Assembly: GCF_001672815.1 (NCBI RefSeq)
Contig: NZ_LZKK01000260.1
Location: 1-64,000, forward strand
Length of the DNA: 64,000 bases
Direction of reading: 5' to 3'
DNA from: Mycobacterium sp. E796
Lineage (GTDB): Bacteria; Actinomycetota; Actinomycetes; Mycobacteriales; Mycobacteriaceae
Shown in pieces: positions 34,353 to 43,767 of this stretch. The notes below the pieces were generated by a model. That model was given only the letters and a program-made list of their open reading frames with translations, was not told the origin of the DNA and did no database searches. Within the stretch, counting starts at the first letter, position 1. Each line of letters starts with the position of its first letter. Made by a program: the position numbers and the translations under genes.

Positions 34353-37300
34353 CTAAGTCTTCCGCAAGGGCGCCGGGTTCCACAGGCCGCTACGTGTCGC
34401 GATTCCCAGCTGCAATTGGGCTGGCTGCGCGTTGGGGTAGTACGGCGTCAACCGTTGCAGCGAGCCCCAGTCGCGCGACCAGTCGTCCTTCAGATACGTC
34501 GCCATGGTGGTCGCCTTCACCAGCAGCTCGGTGACGCCCAGCGGGCCGCCACCGTTGTTGTCCATCACCGGTGAGTTGGCCTCGGCGCCGAAGCGGTCGG
34601 GCAGGATGCGCCACTTCGGCGTCTCGTCGACGCCGTTTTGGTGGCCGAACGGGCGCTGGCACGGAAAGGCCAGTCCGACAAGCCAATCCAGGAACACGGG
34701 GTCCTTGGACCCGACGACGTCTTGCAGCGTGCGCAGTTGCGGAATCCGCGGCGGCGTCAGTGCGATCCAGTGCTGCGGCGCCAGGTCTTCGTCGTCGGCG
34801 ACGAGGCGGATCTGGGTCGCGGTGCTCGGGATGGCCGACAGCGGCAGCCGCAGATTGCGCCAGGCCGGGGAGGCGCCGACGTCCGACAACTGGAACGACC
34901 CGCCGGCGTGTCCGGCCGCCGCTTCGTCGTCGGTGGCCCACTGCACCTGAACCTCGCGGGGGTCGAAGCGGCCCGCCGCGCTGACCACCAGCAGCGGGCG
35001 CGCCTGCTCGCGGGCGGGCAGCCTGTACCAGCCCGACCGCAGGTGCGCCGGGACCTGGATGCCCGCGCGCCAGCTGCCGAGAACCGGTGTGCGGGCCGGG
35101 TCGAGGTTGTAGGGCAGCTGCGCGACCGACCCGTTGATTCCCGGTGCCGGGTTGGTGCCGCCCTCGGTGCCGGGCTCGGCGCCGGTGGTCAGCCTGTCCT
35201 CGTTGATGAAGCTACGGTCGCCGGGGCGTTCCATCACCGGGTCGGCGCGTACGTCGGCCGGAATACCGTTGGGGGTGAAGGCTTCCGAGAGCCCGGCCCC
35301 TAGTGCGTCGGCCACCGAAGCGCCGACGGGGGTCAGCATGCCGGCGTTGGGATCCGGCTCCACCAGCACGTCCTCGGCCAGCCCGCAGGACTTGCCGGTC
35401 AGCGCCTCGAGGTTGGAGCGACCCACCGACCACGCGGGGTATTGGGCTGTCATGGCCAGGGTCAGCGATGCGACCTCGAAGATCACCAGGATCCACGACG
35501 CAATTGCCAAGGGGGACTGGACGATTCCGGCCACGCGTGCGCCCAGGCGGGTCTTGGGCGGCCCGTTGTCCGGGTTGACGAAGTGGAACCACGCCGCTAG
35601 CAGCAGCACCAACAGCGCCAGCCCGAGCAGGGCCGTGGCGAAGGCGTAATGCCATGCCGGAAACGAATTCGACCACGGCACACCGAAATTGGACACGTAC
35701 CACCAGCCGTTGACGCTGGCGAACGACAGTGCCACCAAGAACACCACCACGGCGGCGTATACGGTGCGGTTACGCCGGGATCGCATGGCCACGGAGGTCG
35801 CGGCGACCGCGGCCAGCGCGCCCAACGGGCCGGCCAGCCCCGCGAACACCCCGAAGTGGTGGGTCCACTTGGTGGGTGTGAACATCATCGCGACGAACGA
35901 GATGATGGTGATCCCGACGATGCGGCGGCTCGGCCCGGCCGCCGTGCCGGGAATTCGGCCCTTGCGCAACGACATTGCGACCGTTATCGCCAGCGCCAGC
36001 ACCAGGGCGAGCACGGCGAAACGGCGGGCGACCGACCCGTCGGGGCTGGCCATGAACAGCCGCTCGTAGCGGAGGTGTTCGTCGAACCAGCTCAGGCTGG
36101 GTCCCAGCGCGCGCTTGAGCGCGGTCGCCTGCATTTCGCCGGCCAGGGTCTGGTCGCGGAAGATCAGGATCACGGTGACGGTGGCCGCGGCCAGCAGCGG
36201 CGCCACCAGCGGTAGCGCACCGAACCGGGTGGATCGTCGGTGGATGATGGTGCGCAGGGGCCCGATCGCGACCAGCAGCGCGCCGATCGAAGCGATGCCC
36301 GTCGGCCCGGAGAACAAGGTCAGCGCGCCGATGATGCAGGCGATCGCCACCGGCAGCAACCGGTTGGTTGCCACCGCGCGCTCCACCGAGCACCAGGTGA
36401 GCAGGATGCCCAGGGCGATGATCGGTTCGGGGCGAAGCCCGTTGTCGAGCGGCAACCAGGTCGCCAGGAACAGCCCCGCCGCGGTCCACGCCGCGGCCCG
36501 GTTGGTCTTCACGGCGTGGCCCAGGCGGGGCATGACCTCACGGCTGATCACCCACCAGCACGTCAGCGCCATCGCCAGGGTCGGCAGCCGCATCCAGATG
36601 CTGGTGGTGCTGACATGGGCCCACACGGCCAGCAGGTCGTAGTACCAGCCGAACGGGGCCTCGGGCGTGCCCAACCAGCGGTAGTAGTTGGCCATGTAGC
36701 CGGCGTGCTCGGACACCCGGGCCATGGTCAGGATGTAGCCGTCGTCGGAGGTGTTGGCGCCGACGAAATGCCACCACGTCAACACCGCGATGACCAGCGC
36801 GTCCAGGCCGCCGATCGACCACCATCGGGCCGGCAGGAAGCGCCGGTGCCTGGTGCCGTCGGCGGTGTCCAGGACGTGCAGCGCCACCAGGGCGGCGGCG
36901 GTCAGCACCACCCCGAGGATCATCGCCGCCATCTTCAGCTGGGTCGGGCTGCTGCTGTAGCGGGTGTCGACGGTGGCCGAGAAGCTCAGGCCCGGCGGCG
37001 CCGGTCCGGCGAGGTCGGTGAACACACCTACGATCTGCGGCCGGAAGTCGTATCCGCTTTTCTCGCCGCGCAGCGGCGCGCCGGGATGCTCGGTGTTGGG
37101 CCCCTGGGTCAGCCCGACGAACTCGGCGGTGACGCGGTCGGCGTGTGCGGTGAACGTCAGCCGCTGGCAGGCCGGGCCGAGCACCTGGCTCAACGGGGCC
37201 GTGACCACCGCGACGTTGCGCACCACCAGCACCAGATAGTCGTTGGCGCGCTGGATTAGCAGTCCCCGGTCGACGGCCTTGGGCGCCTGTTTGGGCACGG

Positions 37301-37619
37301 TCGACAGCAGCACCGTCTTGCCGGCGTTCTGCGGGCCGGCCAGTCCGGCGGCGGCCTGACACGGCACGCTGACGTTCAAATCGGTTGCCACGTAACCGAT
37401 CAGCGGCGCATCGACGCTCTCGAACGTGCCGTTCTGCGGCCAGTTCAGTTGGGCGGTGGTCTGGTTGACCGGCAGCACCGGGGTGGCGATCGCCAGCAGG
37501 GCGCCCAGCAGACCGGCGACGGTAGCAACGAGCCGGGCGATCCGGTGGTTACCTCCCGCGTCGTCCACGGGGGTTGATGGTAGTTGTGCGGCCAAGTCAG
37601 CCGTGGTTTCGGTGGCCAT
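34353..37619 (-). CDS. embC: Arabinosyltransferase EmbC
   Basis: GT-C enzyme (1088 aa) that elongates the arabinan of lipoarabinomannan. The frame is open far upstream into aftA, but ATG 37619 ([13 protein letters not shown]) overlaps the aftA stop as TGATG and gives the family length. The acidic motif is NTSDDGYILTMARV (Asp292/293); FTPTKWTHHFG and the C-terminal carbohydrate-binding domain are intact. Upstream it is continuous with aftA, dprE2, dprE1 and gtrA; downstream it is cut off from embA by the VapBC/ArsR/embR insert. Confidence 0.97.
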   Translation of the reverse strand: MATETTADLAAQLPSTPVDDAGGNHRIARLVATVAGLLGALLAIATPVLPVNQTTAQLNWPQNGTFESVDAPLIGYVATDLNVSVPCQAAAGLAGPQNAGKTVLLSTVPKQAPKAVDRGLLIQRANDYLVLVVRNVAVVTAPLSQVLGPACQRLTFTAHADRVTAEFVGLTQGPNTEHPGAPLRGEKSGYDFRPQIVGVFTDLAGPAPPGLSFSATVDTRYSSSPTQLKMAAMILGVVLTAAALVALHVLDTADGTRHRRFLPARWWSIGGLDALVIAVLTWWHFVGANTSDDGYILTMARVSEHAGYMANYYRWLGTPEAPFGWYYDLLAVWAHVSTTSIWMRLPTLAMALTCWWVISREVMPRLGHAVKTNRAAAWTAAGLFLATWLPLDNGLRPEPIIALGILLTWCSVERAVATNRLLPVAIACIIGALTLFSGPTGIASIGALLVAIGPLRTIIHRRSTRFGALPLVAPLLAAATVTVILIFRDQTLAGEMQATALKRALGPSLSWFDEHLRYERLFMASPDGSVARRFAVLALVLALAITVAMSLRKGRIPGTAAGPSRRIVGITIISFVAMMFTPTKWTHHFGVFAGLAGPLGALAAVAATSVAMRSRRNRTVYAAVVVFLVALSFASVNGWWYVSNFGVPWSNSFPAWHYAFATALLGLALLVLLLAAWFHFVNPDNGPPKTRLGARVAGIVQSPLAIASWILVIFEVASLTLAMTAQYPAWSVGRSNLEALTGKSCGLAEDVLVEPDPNAGMLTPVGASVADALGAGLSEAFTPNGIPADVRADPVMERPGDRSFINEDRLTTGAEPGTEGGTNPAPGINGSVAQLPYNLDPARTPVLGSWRAGIQVPAHLRSGWYRLPAREQARPLLVVSAAGRFDPREVQVQWATDDEAAAGHAGGSFQLSDVGASPAWRNLRLPLSAIPSTATQIRLVADDEDLAPQHWIALTPPRIPQLRTLQDVVGSKDPVFLDWLVGLAFPCQRPFGHQNGVDETPKWRILPDRFGAEANSPVMDNNGGGPLGVTELLVKATTMATYLKDDWSRDWGSLQRLTPYYPNAQPAQLQLGIATRSGLWNPAPLRKT

Positions 37620-39553
37620 CAGCCGCTCGTCACAGGCTTGCGGACGGCCAACACGAAGGGGCCGACGGTGTCGACGGCGAAACGCGGATCGGCGAACAGG
37701 GCCGCCGGCAAGTCCACGGTGTAGCGGCGCACGTTGGGCTGGTTCGGGTAGACGTCCTGGGCCAACCGCAACGTGTAGTTGCTGTTCGCGCCGCGGCGCA
37801 TGAGGAACACGGTCGGCGGGGGCCACGGCGACGTGTCCAGCGCGTGGATGAACTCGTCGGGGGTCTTGAGCTTGGACCACTTCTCGATCTGCGCGGCCCG
37901 CAGGTCGAACTGCGCCAGCGGGTTGGCGTAATGCGACGTCAGCCCCTGGTACCCCCAGTAGGGGTAGTAGGACAGGAAGCTGTAGTCGGCGGTCATGACC
38001 ACGGTCTGGTCGCGCGGCTTGCCGGTGACCTTGAGGATGGCCGCGTCGATGGCCGGGTAGAACTTCTCGGAACTCGGCGGCCGGCGATCGCCGCGCTGGC
38101 CGTAGCCGTCGGTGTCCGTGTAGGCGATCGTCAGGTCCGGCCGCAGCACGTCGGGGATGTCCTGGCTGAACGCGATCGCGGCGGCCAGGCCGAGGGCGCC
38201 GGCCACCGGGGCGATCGCGCGGCTGCGTGGGGCAAGCGCGTTGACGGCCTCCACGAAGCCGAACGCCCCGGCCGCGACCAGCAGCACGGTCAGGGTGGGC
38301 TGCAGCCGGAACGACAGCAGCGTGGTGCGCGCCAGCGTGGTCAGCATCGACAGCAGCGACCACAGGTAGACCGCCAGCACGCCGATGGCCAGCGCGCCCG
38401 CCCGCATCGACGACCGCGCACGCACCACCAGCCACAGGGCGCCCAGCAGGCAGACCGCCCCGAGCAGCGAGAACTGCAGCATCGGGAAGGTCAGCACGGC
38501 GCCGTCGGCCGGCAGGTAGTGGAAGGCGCTGCCGCTGTTGCTGACCGGGCTGCTCGCCACGCGCACCAGGAACGGTAGCCAGGTGATGCTGGCGATGGCC
38601 GCCGCGATGGCGGCGATCACGGCCAGCCGGCGCAGCGGGTCGAGCGCGGCGCCGAAGCCGCCGCGCCGCCAGCGCGCGCCGGCCAGCAGCATCGCCATCA
38701 GGAGCACCGTGAACGCGCTGAACCCGAACAGCAGCGTGTACCAGGTGGCCGCCCAGCCGAGGAACAGCCCGGCGCCAACGACCGCGGCCCATCCTTGCGC
38801 CGCCGGTGCGTCGCCGATCGTGCGGCTAGCTTCACGCTCGGGCTCGAGTGTGCGGCCGGCCGCACGCTCGCCGGCGCGCAAGCCCGACCACGTCAACACC
38901 AGCACGGGCGGCAACAGCACCGTGATCATCGCGGCGTAGGGCTCCGGCGAGCCGTAGGCCAATGTCACCGCGGCGGTGGCGGTGGTGACGATCAGCGCGT
39001 ACTCGAAGCGGATCATCCGCCACCACAGCACCAGCGCCACCGCGACCGCGATGGTGATCGAGGTGATGGCCCACGGCTTGTACATCTCCCAGGCCGGCGT
39101 CCCGGTGAGCGCCGCGACGCGGCCGCCGATCCAGAACCAGCCCGGCGGATAGAACGTCGGCAGTCCGAGGTAGGTCATGTCGTGCAGAGCCGGGCTGTCC
39201 GCGAGCCGCGTGAGGTATTCGGTGCGGAACTGCTGGTCTACCGAGATGCCGAATAGATACAGCTTGGTGGCACCCAGCGGCATGCCCAGCGTCACCACGG
39301 TGAACGCCGACAGGAACATGAGCCCGCCCAGCCGGGCCAGCGCGCGGCGCCCTCGCCGCCACAGCCAGCCGACGGCGACGAGCCCGGCCAGGCAACCGAC
39401 CTGCCCGACGGTGGTCAGCGCGTGCAGCTGGTTCGACGACGGGAAGGCCGGCCATTGCACGCCCGCGATCGCGATCAGCGACGGCACGGCCACGATCACG
39501 GCGGCCGCCACCGCGGCGGCCATCTGGCCCAGGGTGGCCAGCGCGTTGCGCAT
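37619..39553 (-). CDS. aftA: Priming arabinofuranosyltransferase AftA
   Basis: GT-C membrane enzyme (644 aa) that adds the first arabinose to galactan. ATG 39553 lies 2 nt after the dprE2 stop and gives the expected length. The family block [20 protein letters not shown] with its periplasmic acidic residue follows helix 3, and about eleven helices precede a C-terminal domain with [16 protein letters not shown] and YPYWGYQGL. Compared with my recollection of the M. tuberculosis protein, a hydrophilic loop (around [16 protein letters not shown]) is longer here. Overlaps embC by one base. Confidence 0.96.
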   Translation of the reverse strand: MRNALATLGQMAAAVAAAVIVAVPSLIAIAGVQWPAFPSSNQLHALTTVGQVGCLAGLVAVGWLWRRGRRALARLGGLMFLSAFTVVTLGMPLGATKLYLFGISVDQQFRTEYLTRLADSPALHDMTYLGLPTFYPPGWFWIGGRVAALTGTPAWEMYKPWAITSITIAVAVALVLWWRMIRFEYALIVTTATAAVTLAYGSPEPYAAMITVLLPPVLVLTWSGLRAGERAAGRTLEPEREASRTIGDAPAAQGWAAVVGAGLFLGWAATWYTLLFGFSAFTVLLMAMLLAGARWRRGGFGAALDPLRRLAVIAAIAAAIASITWLPFLVRVASSPVSNSGSAFHYLPADGAVLTFPMLQFSLLGAVCLLGALWLVVRARSSMRAGALAIGVLAVYLWSLLSMLTTLARTTLLSFRLQPTLTVLLVAAGAFGFVEAVNALAPRSRAIAPVAGALGLAAAIAFSQDIPDVLRPDLTIAYTDTDGYGQRGDRRPPSSEKFYPAIDAAILKVTGKPRDQTVVMTADYSFLSYYPYWGYQGLTSHYANPLAQFDLRAAQIEKWSKLKTPDEFIHALDTSPWPPPTVFLMRRGANSNYTLRLAQDVYPNQPNVRRYTVDLPAALFADPRFAVDTVGPFVLAVRKPVTSG

Positions 39554-39555
39554 CG

Positions 39556-40338
39556 TCAGATTGGCAGCTTGCGGAAGATCCTCCGCGGGACGTGTCGCAA
39601 CACCATCATCACGTAACGGAATGCTGCTGGTGCCCAAACCAATTCCTTACCTTGTGCCGCCGCGGTCACCGCGAGGTTGGCGACGTACTCCTTGTCGACG
39701 GTGAGCGGGGCCTCCTTGGCGCCAGTCGCCTTCCAGTGCGCGATCGTCGTTGACGTGCGAACCTGGCCGGGCCTGATCACCAGAACCCGAACGCCGAACT
39801 CGCGCAGTGCTTCCCCGAGGCCCAGGTAGAAGCCGTCGAGGCCGGCCTTGGTGGAGCCGTACACGAAGTTGGACCGCCGCACCCGCTCACCTGCCGCGCT
39901 GCTCATTGCGATGATCTGGCCGAAGCCCTGGGCGCGCATCTTCTGGCCCACCAGCACACCCACGGAAACGGCTGCGGTGTAGTTGATCTCGGCGGCCAGC
40001 ACCGCCTTGCGCTGGTTTTGCCACAGCTCTTCGGCATCCCCTAGTACGCCGAATGCCACGATTGCGACGTCCACATCGCCTCCGGCGAAGGCCCGGTCGA
40101 TGACCGTCGGATGGGTGTCGCTCTTGGTGCCGTCGAAGTCGATCCATTCGACAGACTTGGCGCCGGCCGCCGTCATCGCCGCGATGGCGTCAGCCTTGCG
40201 CGGATGCTCGGGTAAGTCCGCCAACACGATTCGCGCATGTGCGTTCTGCAGGTAGCGTTCGCAGATGGCCAGCCCGATCTCGGAGGTGCCACCGAGCAGC
40301 AGGATGGTCTGCGGATTTCCCACGGCATCTAGAACCAT
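39556..40338 (-). CDS. dprE2: Decaprenylphosphoryl-2-keto-ribose reductase DprE2
   Basis: Short-chain dehydrogenase (260 aa) that reduces the 2-keto intermediate made by DprE1 to decaprenyl-phosphoryl-arabinose, using NADH. ATG 40338 ([11 protein letters not shown]) gives the known family start. Cofactor loop [13 protein letters not shown], catalytic Ser in [10 protein letters not shown] and YGSTKAGLD with Tyr-x-x-x-Lys. Near [16 protein letters not shown] it is a few residues longer than the M. tuberculosis protein. Lies 11 nt after dprE1 and 2 nt before aftA. Confidence 0.97.
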   Translation of the reverse strand: MVLDAVGNPQTILLLGGTSEIGLAICERYLQNAHARIVLADLPEHPRKADAIAAMTAAGAKSVEWIDFDGTKSDTHPTVIDRAFAGGDVDVAIVAFGVLGDAEELWQNQRKAVLAAEINYTAAVSVGVLVGQKMRAQGFGQIIAMSSAAGERVRRSNFVYGSTKAGLDGFYLGLGEALREFGVRVLVIRPGQVRTSTTIAHWKATGAKEAPLTVDKEYVANLAVTAAAQGKELVWAPAAFRYVMMVLRHVPRRIFRKLPI

Positions 40339-40349
40339 TGGAGCACCAT

Positions 40350-41714
40350 CTACAACAACTCCAAGCGTCGGGCCATGTCGGAGGCGAACACCCGCAGGGG
40401 ATCGACCTTGCGGCGCAAAGCGATCCACTCGTCGATGCGCGGGTACATGGCGTGGAAGGTTTCGGCGTTCACTCGCGAATCCTTGGCCGTATACACCCGG
40501 CCGCCGAATTCCAGGACTCTGCGGTCGAGTTCGTTGAGGAACTCGTTCAGCCCCGGCTTGATGGGAAAGTCGACGCACACATTCCAGCCCGGAATGGGAA
40601 AGCTCAGCGGGGCCTCATTGCCCGGTCCGAACAGCTTGAACACATTGAGAAATGAATAGTGCCCGGACTTCTGGATGTCCCGGATGATGCCCTTGAACTC
40701 CTCCACGGCGGTGGTGGGCACCACGAATTGGTACTGAGTGAAGCCGGCAGGACCGTACGCCCGGTTCCATTCGCCGAACATGTCCAGAGGGTGGTAGAAC
40801 TGCGTCAGGTTCTGAACCTTGCCGCGGTAGGTCCCGGACTTGCGGTACCACAACTCGCCGATCGGCCCGAACGTGTATTTGTTGGCCATTCCGTTCGGGA
40901 ATGCGTCGGGAAACGTAAGCAGTTGCGGCGCATCGAATTTCAGAGGATTGCGACGGAGCTTTGGCGGCAACTGGTCGAGCTTGGCCAGCGAGCCGCGCGA
41001 AATCGCCGCGCGACCGAGTTTCGGCGGCGCGCTGATCGCGTCGAACCAGGCGCTGGAATAGGTGTAGTCGGCCTCGCTGCCGTCGCTGTGAAATGCGATC
41101 GTTTCGTCCAGGCTGGCGGTGACGTCGCCGTCGGCGATGAAATACGCGGTCTCCGTCGGCGTCATCTCGATGGTGGCCCGCAGGATGATCCCGGTCAGAC
41201 CGTTGCCCCCGACCGTGGCCCAGAACAGCTCGGAGTCCTCGCCGGTTCCAGTGAGGTGGCGTATCTGGCCGTCGGCGGTCAGCAGGTCCATGCTGCGCAC
41301 GTGGTTGCCGAAGCTGCCCGCGCTGTGATGGTTCTTGCCGTGGATGTCGCAGGCGATCGCGCCGCCGATGGTGACCTGTCGGGTGCCGGGCAGCACCGGC
41401 ACCCAGAGGCCGAACGGCAGCGCGGCCTTCATCAACTGGTCGAGGTTGACCCCGGCGTCAAGATCGGCCAGCTTGGTGTCGGCGCTGATCGAGTGAATGG
41501 TGTTCAGCTCGGTCATGTCGATCACCAGGCCGCCGCCGTTCTGCGCGTTGTCGCCGTAGGAACGGCCCAGCCCGCGGGCGATCACACCGCGCCCGCCGGC
41601 GTCGGCCGTGTTGGCCACGGCTTTCGCGATCTCCTCCGGGTCCGGCGTGGAAAGCACCGTCGCCAAAGAGGGCGCGGTACGCCCCCAGCCCGCGAGCCGC
41701 TTGGTGGTGAACAT
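40350..41714 (-). CDS. dprE1: Decaprenylphosphoryl-ribose 2-oxidase DprE1
   Basis: FAD enzyme of the VAO/PCMH fold (454 aa) that oxidises the 2'-OH of decaprenyl-phosphoryl-ribose. FAD loop [13 protein letters not shown] and the flavin-contact [12 protein letters not shown] are visible. Cys380 in [11 protein letters not shown] corresponds to Cys387 of the M. tuberculosis enzyme, the residue trapped by benzothiazinones. The start is uncertain: ATG 41714 ([12 protein letters not shown]) is close to the family length, but no ribosome site is seen and the frame is open to a TTG at 41783. Confidence 0.96.
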   Translation of the reverse strand: MFTTKRLAGWGRTAPSLATVLSTPDPEEIAKAVANTADAGGRGVIARGLGRSYGDNAQNGGGLVIDMTELNTIHSISADTKLADLDAGVNLDQLMKAALPFGLWVPVLPGTRQVTIGGAIACDIHGKNHHSAGSFGNHVRSMDLLTADGQIRHLTGTGEDSELFWATVGGNGLTGIILRATIEMTPTETAYFIADGDVTASLDETIAFHSDGSEADYTYSSAWFDAISAPPKLGRAAISRGSLAKLDQLPPKLRRNPLKFDAPQLLTFPDAFPNGMANKYTFGPIGELWYRKSGTYRGKVQNLTQFYHPLDMFGEWNRAYGPAGFTQYQFVVPTTAVEEFKGIIRDIQKSGHYSFLNVFKLFGPGNEAPLSFPIPGWNVCVDFPIKPGLNEFLNELDRRVLEFGGRVYTAKDSRVNAETFHAMYPRIDEWIALRRKVDPLRVFASDMARRLELL

Positions 41715-41801
41715 CGTCAAAGAGGGTACCGCCTGGTTCGGCGACGATGCGGGACGCTTGCGTCCCGCTGAGGAGGCGGACAATCCTCTTGGCCAGGTCA
41801 G

Positions 41802-42230
41802 TCAGCGGAGGCGGAAGATAACGGCTCGCTGCACGATGAAGTTGATCACTGTGGCCGTGCCCTGCGCGATCACGAACGCGACGGGTATCGCCGAGCTGCG
41901 ATAGTGCAAAAGCGACAGGCAGAGGTGGTTAAGGCCGACCTGCACCGAGAACGTGATCGCGTAGAGGACCATGACCGCGACGAATCGCGCGGTGCTGGGC
42001 GCCGCCTGAAACGTCCATCGGCGGTTGATCAGGTAGGCGGTGATGGTGCCGACGATGAAGCTCGTCGCCTTGGACAGGTCGACCTGCAGTCCCACCAGCT
42101 TGTAGAGCACCAGGTAGAGGCCGAAGTCGACGATCGCGGCCATACCGCCGGTAGCGACGAAGCGCATCACCTGCGTCGTCAAACCCACGTGTGGGCGCGC
42201 AGGGGCGGCTTCCGGGTCCGGCGGGATCAT
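41802..42230 (-). CDS. GtrA-family membrane protein (Rv3789-like)
   Basis: Four-helix GtrA protein (142 aa). Rv3789 has been proposed as a decaprenyl-phospho-arabinose flippase or as an anchor that recruits AftA. Helices: [59 protein letters not shown] and [23 protein letters not shown] 42230 gives a 21-residue extension relative to an ATG at 42167 (MRFVATGG), which matches the M. tuberculosis length better. Start left at 42230 but uncertain. Upstream of dprE1 on the same strand. Confidence 0.9.
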   Translation of the reverse strand: MIPPDPEAAPARPHVGLTTQVMRFVATGGMAAIVDFGLYLVLYKLVGLQVDLSKATSFIVGTITAYLINRRWTFQAAPSTARFVAVMVLYAITFSVQVGLNHLCLSLLHYRSSAIPVAFVIAQGTATVINFIVQRAVIFRLR

Positions 42231-42269
42231 TGCGGCGAGTCTATCGGGGCCGGCGCCGCCCGCAGCGGA

Positions 42270-42749
42270 CTAGCGGGGCAGCTTCACCGCGATGAGCTCG
42301 ACCTGGTTTTCCCCTTGCGGCGTCGTGTAAGTCACCGTGTCGCCGGCTTTGCGGCCCGCCAGGGCCTGCCCCAACGGGCTACGGGCGGTCAACGTCTCGG
42401 CCTCGCGGCCGATGGGGGTCTCTTCGACGATGGAAATCACGTGCATGGTGACGACTTCACCGTCGGGGAACCGCAGCGTGACCTCGGTGCCGCCGGGCAG
42501 CGTTTCGGAGTCGTCCGAGGGCGACGGTCCGCTGCGCAAGCGGCGGTCCAGTTCGTTGATCCGGTCGCCGAGCACGACGAGCTCGTCCGCGCGTTGTATC
42601 GCCTCGGCCGCGTCTCCGTGGTCGCCGACCATGCCGCGGTCGTTTTTGACCTCGACCTCGAGGCGATCACGCCGCTGCTTGAGGCGGTCCAGCTCCGCGG
42701 CGAGGTTTTCCCGCGCCTCATCCGCCGCCGACTTGGCTTTTTTGCTCAC
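42270..42749 (-). CDS. GreA/GreB-like protein (Rv3788 type)
   Basis: Product of 159 aa with an N-terminal coiled coil (ENLAAELDRLKQRRDRLE) and a C-terminal FKBP-like Gre domain (GGTEVTLRFPDGEV, ARSPLGQALAGRKAGD). Rv3788-type proteins bind RNA polymerase through the secondary channel but lack classical GreA cleavage activity. GTG 42749 gives the family length; an ATG at 42812 would add 21 residues. Conserved neighbour of the DPA genes on the same strand, 39 nt upstream of gtrA. Confidence 0.9.
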   Translation of the reverse strand: MSKKAKSAADEARENLAAELDRLKQRRDRLEVEVKNDRGMVGDHGDAAEAIQRADELVVLGDRINELDRRLRSGPSPSDDSETLPGGTEVTLRFPDGEVVTMHVISIVEETPIGREAETLTARSPLGQALAGRKAGDTVTYTTPQGENQVELIAVKLPR

Positions 42750-42919
42750 GTCAGTCGACCCGATCCTGTCTGCCGTCACTTGCTGACCTGTAGCGCTACA
42801 GTGTTGCACCACCGCCAGGCAGCCGCCACCTTACGCGCAGGGAAACTTGGTTGTTGTACACATACCCAGTAGTGCGGTGAATCTATCCTCGTTTGCTGGT
42901 CGGCGCTCATTTCGCGCGG

Positions 42920-43462
42920 TCACGCCCAGCCTGCGGCCCGGATCGGTCCTGCCGTGAGGGTGACCACGTTGTTGCGGCTTTCCCGCGCCTCGATCCGTGA
43001 TACCCACACCCGGCCGCCGGTCGCCAGCGCGACGATCCGTTCGGCGGTCTCGAACACCCAGGCCGCCGAGCCCTCCATGCCGGTGTTATCCATGATCCGC
43101 AGGTCGACGACGCCCCGCTCGGCCAGCAGCTCGAACAGGTCGCGCTGCGGGTCGTCCTGTGCGATCAGGGTGGTGTGGTCGAACTGGTATTGCAGTGCCG
43201 ACCGGACTTCGGCGATCGCGCTGCCGTCCACCACCAGGCCGGTGCCGGGTTCGGTCTCGGCGCAAGCGAACTCAACTTCGAAGGCCCGCTCGTAGCCGTG
43301 CAGGAAGAAACGCTTGCCCCGATTGGCCCACGAGCGATGGCAGCACGGGAACTCGTCGAACAGCTTGCGCATGTGGAACCGCGCCGCCCGGCCGATCGGG
43401 GTGTCCGCGCGATGAATGGTGGTGGCGACGTAGACGTCGTCGCCGAAAGCCGTGTAACTCAT
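42920..43462 (-). CDS. 6-pyruvoyl-tetrahydropterin synthase/QueD-fold protein
   Basis: Product of 180 aa with a PTPS-like layout: an N-terminal region with FPCCHRSWANRG, a GYERAFEVEF strand after His (FLHGYE), the VVDGSAIAEVRSALQYQFDHTTL block where the family has its Asp and Asp-His motif, and a C-terminal strand VWVSRIEA with Glu. The usual zinc-histidine triad cannot be confirmed by eye. Substrate unknown; there are no queuosine or folate genes nearby. This gene takes the place of the Rv3787c methyltransferase found here in H37Rv. Confidence 0.72.
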   Translation of the reverse strand: MSYTAFGDDVYVATTIHRADTPIGRAARFHMRKLFDEFPCCHRSWANRGKRFFLHGYERAFEVEFACAETEPGTGLVVDGSAIAEVRSALQYQFDHTTLIAQDDPQRDLFELLAERGVVDLRIMDNTGMEGSAAWVFETAERIVALATGGRVWVSRIEARESRNNVVTLTAGPIRAAGWA

Positions 43463-43767
43463 GGGCCCAGCGTCGGGTCGCCGCCTCGACGGATCCTTGG
43501 AGGATTCTTGGCGCGCCTAGAAGGGCGGCGGATCGCTGCACGCCGCGAAGCGCTCGGTGCGCCGGTTCTGCGGCGAAGCGGGCCCAGTTGATGCCTCTCG
43601 CCCGAGCAGGGTCGCTGACGGGACGAGAAGTAAACGTCAGCAGAACACTCCTTGGCCGGTGAGATGGTCGTCTTGGAGAAACTTCCTTGGGGATCAAGGT
43701 CGGGCGTAGCGTCCGTCAGGCGGAGCAGATCAGCGGGTTCTGTTCTGAGATCGAATGGAGGATCGCC
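43463..43767. other. Divergent intergenic region, no gene
   Basis: This 305-bp region separates the leftward pterin synthase-like gene and the rightward sulfatase. No supported gene is present. GGAGG a few bases before ATG 43768 is the sulfatase ribosome site. The tract is less GC-rich than the cell-wall genes. Confidence 0.5.

Noticed and set aside
24259-37619. embC, embA and embB as a recent duplication or an assembly repeat
   Set aside because: The three proteins are deeply diverged with distinct family-specific sequences, matching the old emb paralogues of all mycobacteria.
37620-38792. Upstream extension of the embC frame into aftA
   Set aside because: Antiparallel frame-2 reading of aftA; the ATG at 37619 overlapping the aftA stop gives the family length.
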